A DNA stretch of 64,000 nucleotides from Anaeromyces robustus (Eukaryota > Neocallimastigomycota > Neocallimastigomycetes > Neocallimastigales > Neocallimastigaceae): the NCBI GenBank assembly GCA_002104895.1, contig MCFG01000324.1, positions 10,001-74,000 on the forward strand, written 5' to 3'. The position numbers and the translations under genes were made by a program. Positions 61,764 to 64,000 of the stretch are shown one piece after another. Numbering within the stretch: position 1 is the stretch's first letter; the number at the start of each line of letters is the position of its first letter. The notes beneath the pieces are model-generated. The model did not search any database. It saw only the letters and a list, made by a program, of their open reading frames with translations, and was not told where the DNA came from.

Positions 61764-62703
61764 TAATTATCATTTATTATTAATTGTTATTAATAAAAAT
61801 AATAATATTATTATATATATATAATATGCTAATATTAAAATAATAAAAAATATTAATAAAATAAAATGAAATTGTAATAAAAAAAAAAAAAAATAGATTT
61901 ATCAAATGAAACAATGTATTCAAATTATAATACTAATATTAATAATAATAATAATAATAACACGGAAAATGATGATGTATTACCAACATATTCACCGCCA
62001 TCTGTTGTATTACCTCCTTATTCACCCCCAGAACAACCCATAGAACCAACAGAAAATAGTACAAATAATAATACAGTACAACTACCAACTAACTCAGCAA
62101 ATAGATATACTCAAGAGTCATATACTTTACCTGGTGATGATACTATTATTATAACACCAACTTATTGTAAACCATACCCTACTAATATATCATCTTCTGA
62201 AACTTTAAATATTGTTAATAATAATATACCAAATTCATCAAATATTAATTTATCCTCCTCTGAAATACAAAATAATTCAAATAGTAATACAGCATCAAAT
62301 GTTCAACTTTTAAATAATCAAAATAATAATATTTTATATTTACCATCTGCTGATATAACTGAAAGTTCATCAACATTAAATAATGTCAATACCATACATA
62401 ATAATTATATATACATACCCTCTACAGATATAATAGCAAGTACATCAATGACAAATATGATTAATGATAATATACAAAATAATAATAATAATACTAATAA
62501 TATAAATAGCAATAATAATACAGATAATAGTAGTAATAGCAATAATAATAATACTAATAATGACAACAATAATAATATCAATAATATTAATAATGATAAC
62601 AATACCAGTAATGATAATACTAATAATATAAGTAATGATAATAATAATGATAATGATAATGATAATACCAATAATATCAGTAATGACAATAATACTAGTA
62701 ATT

Positions 62704-62757
<54 letters not shown>

Positions 62758-62795
62758 TACAACCACCGCCATATTCATATTATCCTCCTCAATAA
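60816..62795 (+). CDS. Four-pass membrane protein with LPxY/PPxY tail (paralog C)
   Basis: Exons 60816-60869, 60991-61062, 61290-61535, 61622-61667 and 61897-62795 (54, 72, 246, 46 and 899 nt); phases agree, 438 aa. An in-frame second ATG directly follows the first. Hydrophobic segments: LKCVAIVLMIMSVLL; PIGLILMLIINLGL; VPLILYSVILIYSLITYTL; and LLTLKIIYAVLMIYLTV. An Asn-rich loop ([13 protein letters not shown]...) is inserted between the third and fourth. The tail has LPTYSPPS, LPPYSPPEQ and, after a long Asn/Thr/Ser-rich stretch, a terminal QPPPYSYYPPQ. The PY motifs therefore sit at both ends of the tail. Same exon plan as paralog B, with the extra length in the Asn tracts. Role inferred as for A and B. 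Confidence 0.75.
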
Positions 62796-64000
62796 ATTAA
62801 AGGATTGACATATTAAAAATGGTAGCTTAACATTTTTTTTTGATAAAAATGGTTTAATCTACTGCTAAATTATTTTTTTACTATATATATCAATAATAAT
62901 TATAATAATTATAAATTAATTATAATTAGTGTAAATATTTTCACAAAACATATATAATAATAATTTATATAAAAAAATATAATAATAAATAAATAAATAA
63001 ATAAATAAATTTAAATATAATATAAAAAAAATAACTAAAATAAAATATATAAAATATTAAAATATATAAAAAATATATAAAATATTAAATATAAATATAT
63101 TAAAATATATAAAATATAAAAAAACATATAAAATACTATTAAAGTATATATATATATATATTATAAAAAATATAATTTATTATAAAAAATATAATTTATT
63201 ACTTTTTTTTAATTATATATATAAATAATATAAAAAATATTAAAATATATAAAATATTAAAGTATATATATAAATGATAAAAATATAATTTATTATAAAA
63301 AAAATATATAATTTATTATATTTTATATTTATTACTATATATTATATATAAAAAAAACTGAAAAAGAAAAAAAAAAAAAAAGACAAAGAAAATATTTAAA
63401 AATATTAAAATATATAAAATATTAAAGTATATATATAAATGATAAAAATATAATTTATTATAAAAAAAATATATAATTTATTATATTTTATATTTATTAC
63501 TATATATTATATATAAAAAAAACTGAAAAAAAAAAAAAAAAAAAAGACAAAGAAAATATTTAAAAATTTTATATACATAAATATATATGTATATATATAT
63601 ATATATATAAAAGAAAAGAAAAAAAAAAAAGAAATATGAAAAAAGAAAAGAAAGAAAAGTAAAATTTCTGTTAATTTTTTTTTTTAACTTAGCACAGAAT
63701 TAATTATTAATATAAATAATATTATGATAGTATTGATACAAACTAATTATATATAAAATATATATATGTATTACCTTTAACTTATATATATATCTATATA
63801 TATTAATCTTTAATAGATTTAAAATATAGATATATAAAACATATATACACTTTAGTATATGCTATATATTCAATATATGTGTTTATATATATATTATATA
63901 TAATAAATATTTCATCATCTTTTTTTTATTATATTATTTATTATTTATTTTTTTTTTTTTTTCATTATTAAATAAATTATAGTATAATATAGTATTATAA
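62796..64000. other. AT-rich 3' flank of paralog C with local duplications
   Basis: No gene seen. AATA repeats near 62985-63010, repeated AAAATATATAAAATATTAAA segments at 63030-63140, a 165-bp tandem duplication (63235-63565) and alternating AT tracts (63590-63610). Confidence 0.55.
63235..63565. repeat. 165-bp tandem duplication
   Basis: The segment from about 63235 to 63400 is repeated almost exactly at 63400-63565: ATTAAAGTATATATATAAAT begins at 63256 and again at 63421, and AAGACAAAGAAAATATTTAA recurs at the ends. Differences are mainly poly-A length and one G. It could be a real recent duplication or an assembly artefact. Confidence 0.85.

Overview
The window looks like nuclear DNA of an anaerobic gut fungus (Neocallimastigomycota). 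Base composition is extreme: non-coding stretches are almost pure A/T. Genes carry short GT-AG introns. Coding sequence is full of AAT/GAT/GAA runs giving poly-Asn, poly-Asp and poly-Glu. The first gene carries the fungal-specific transcription-factor domain, which argues against Dictyostelium, another AT-rich, Asn-rich genome. Two loci resemble bacterial families (an Rpn/PD-(D/E)XK nuclease-transposase and a decayed glycine/sarcosine-type methyltransferase), which fits the known history of rumen bacteria-to-gut fungus transfer. The clade assignment is an inference, not a database match.

Layout. 1-2.4 kb: 3' part of a Zn2Cys6-type transcription factor (+). 3.75-7.46 kb: a two-headed FCP1/NLI-type HAD phosphatase-like protein (-), rebuilt from three exons. 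7.97-8.70 kb: a decayed LINE-type reverse transcriptase fragment (-). 9.46-12.05 kb: an ING-family PHD chromatin protein (-), rebuilt from nine exons including an 8-nt microexon. 12-17.9 kb: AT desert with one unassigned membrane-protein-like fragment. 17.9-19.45 kb: a Sel1-repeat protein (-). 19.45-32.6 kb: a 13-kb gene desert containing a broken methyltransferase and scraps of decayed coding sequence. 32.6-35.7 kb: a large single-exon leucine-rich-repeat protein (-). 35.7-42.5 kb: desert with a long (TTTA)n array. 42.5-43.9 kb: dephospho-CoA kinase (+, four exons). 45.5-46.2 kb: an orphan Cys/His-containing protein (-). 49-52.4 kb: an Rpn/PDDEXK-like protein with a long acidic, internally repeated tail (-). 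53.9-62.8 kb: three tandem paralogous genes (+) for four-pass membrane proteins with PPxY/LPxY tails. 62.8-64 kb: tandemly duplicated AT-rich DNA.

The genes do not form a pathway. The best candidate for an undescribed system is the three-gene tandem array. It shares an exon plan (the second exon is exactly 72 nt in all three; the fourth is exactly 46 nt in two of the three), a membrane core and WW-domain-binding tails, suggesting a family of membrane adaptors for a Nedd4/Rsp5-type ubiquitin ligase. Exon structures below were derived by hand from reading frame, phase and GT-AG signals. No alignment or transcript data were available.
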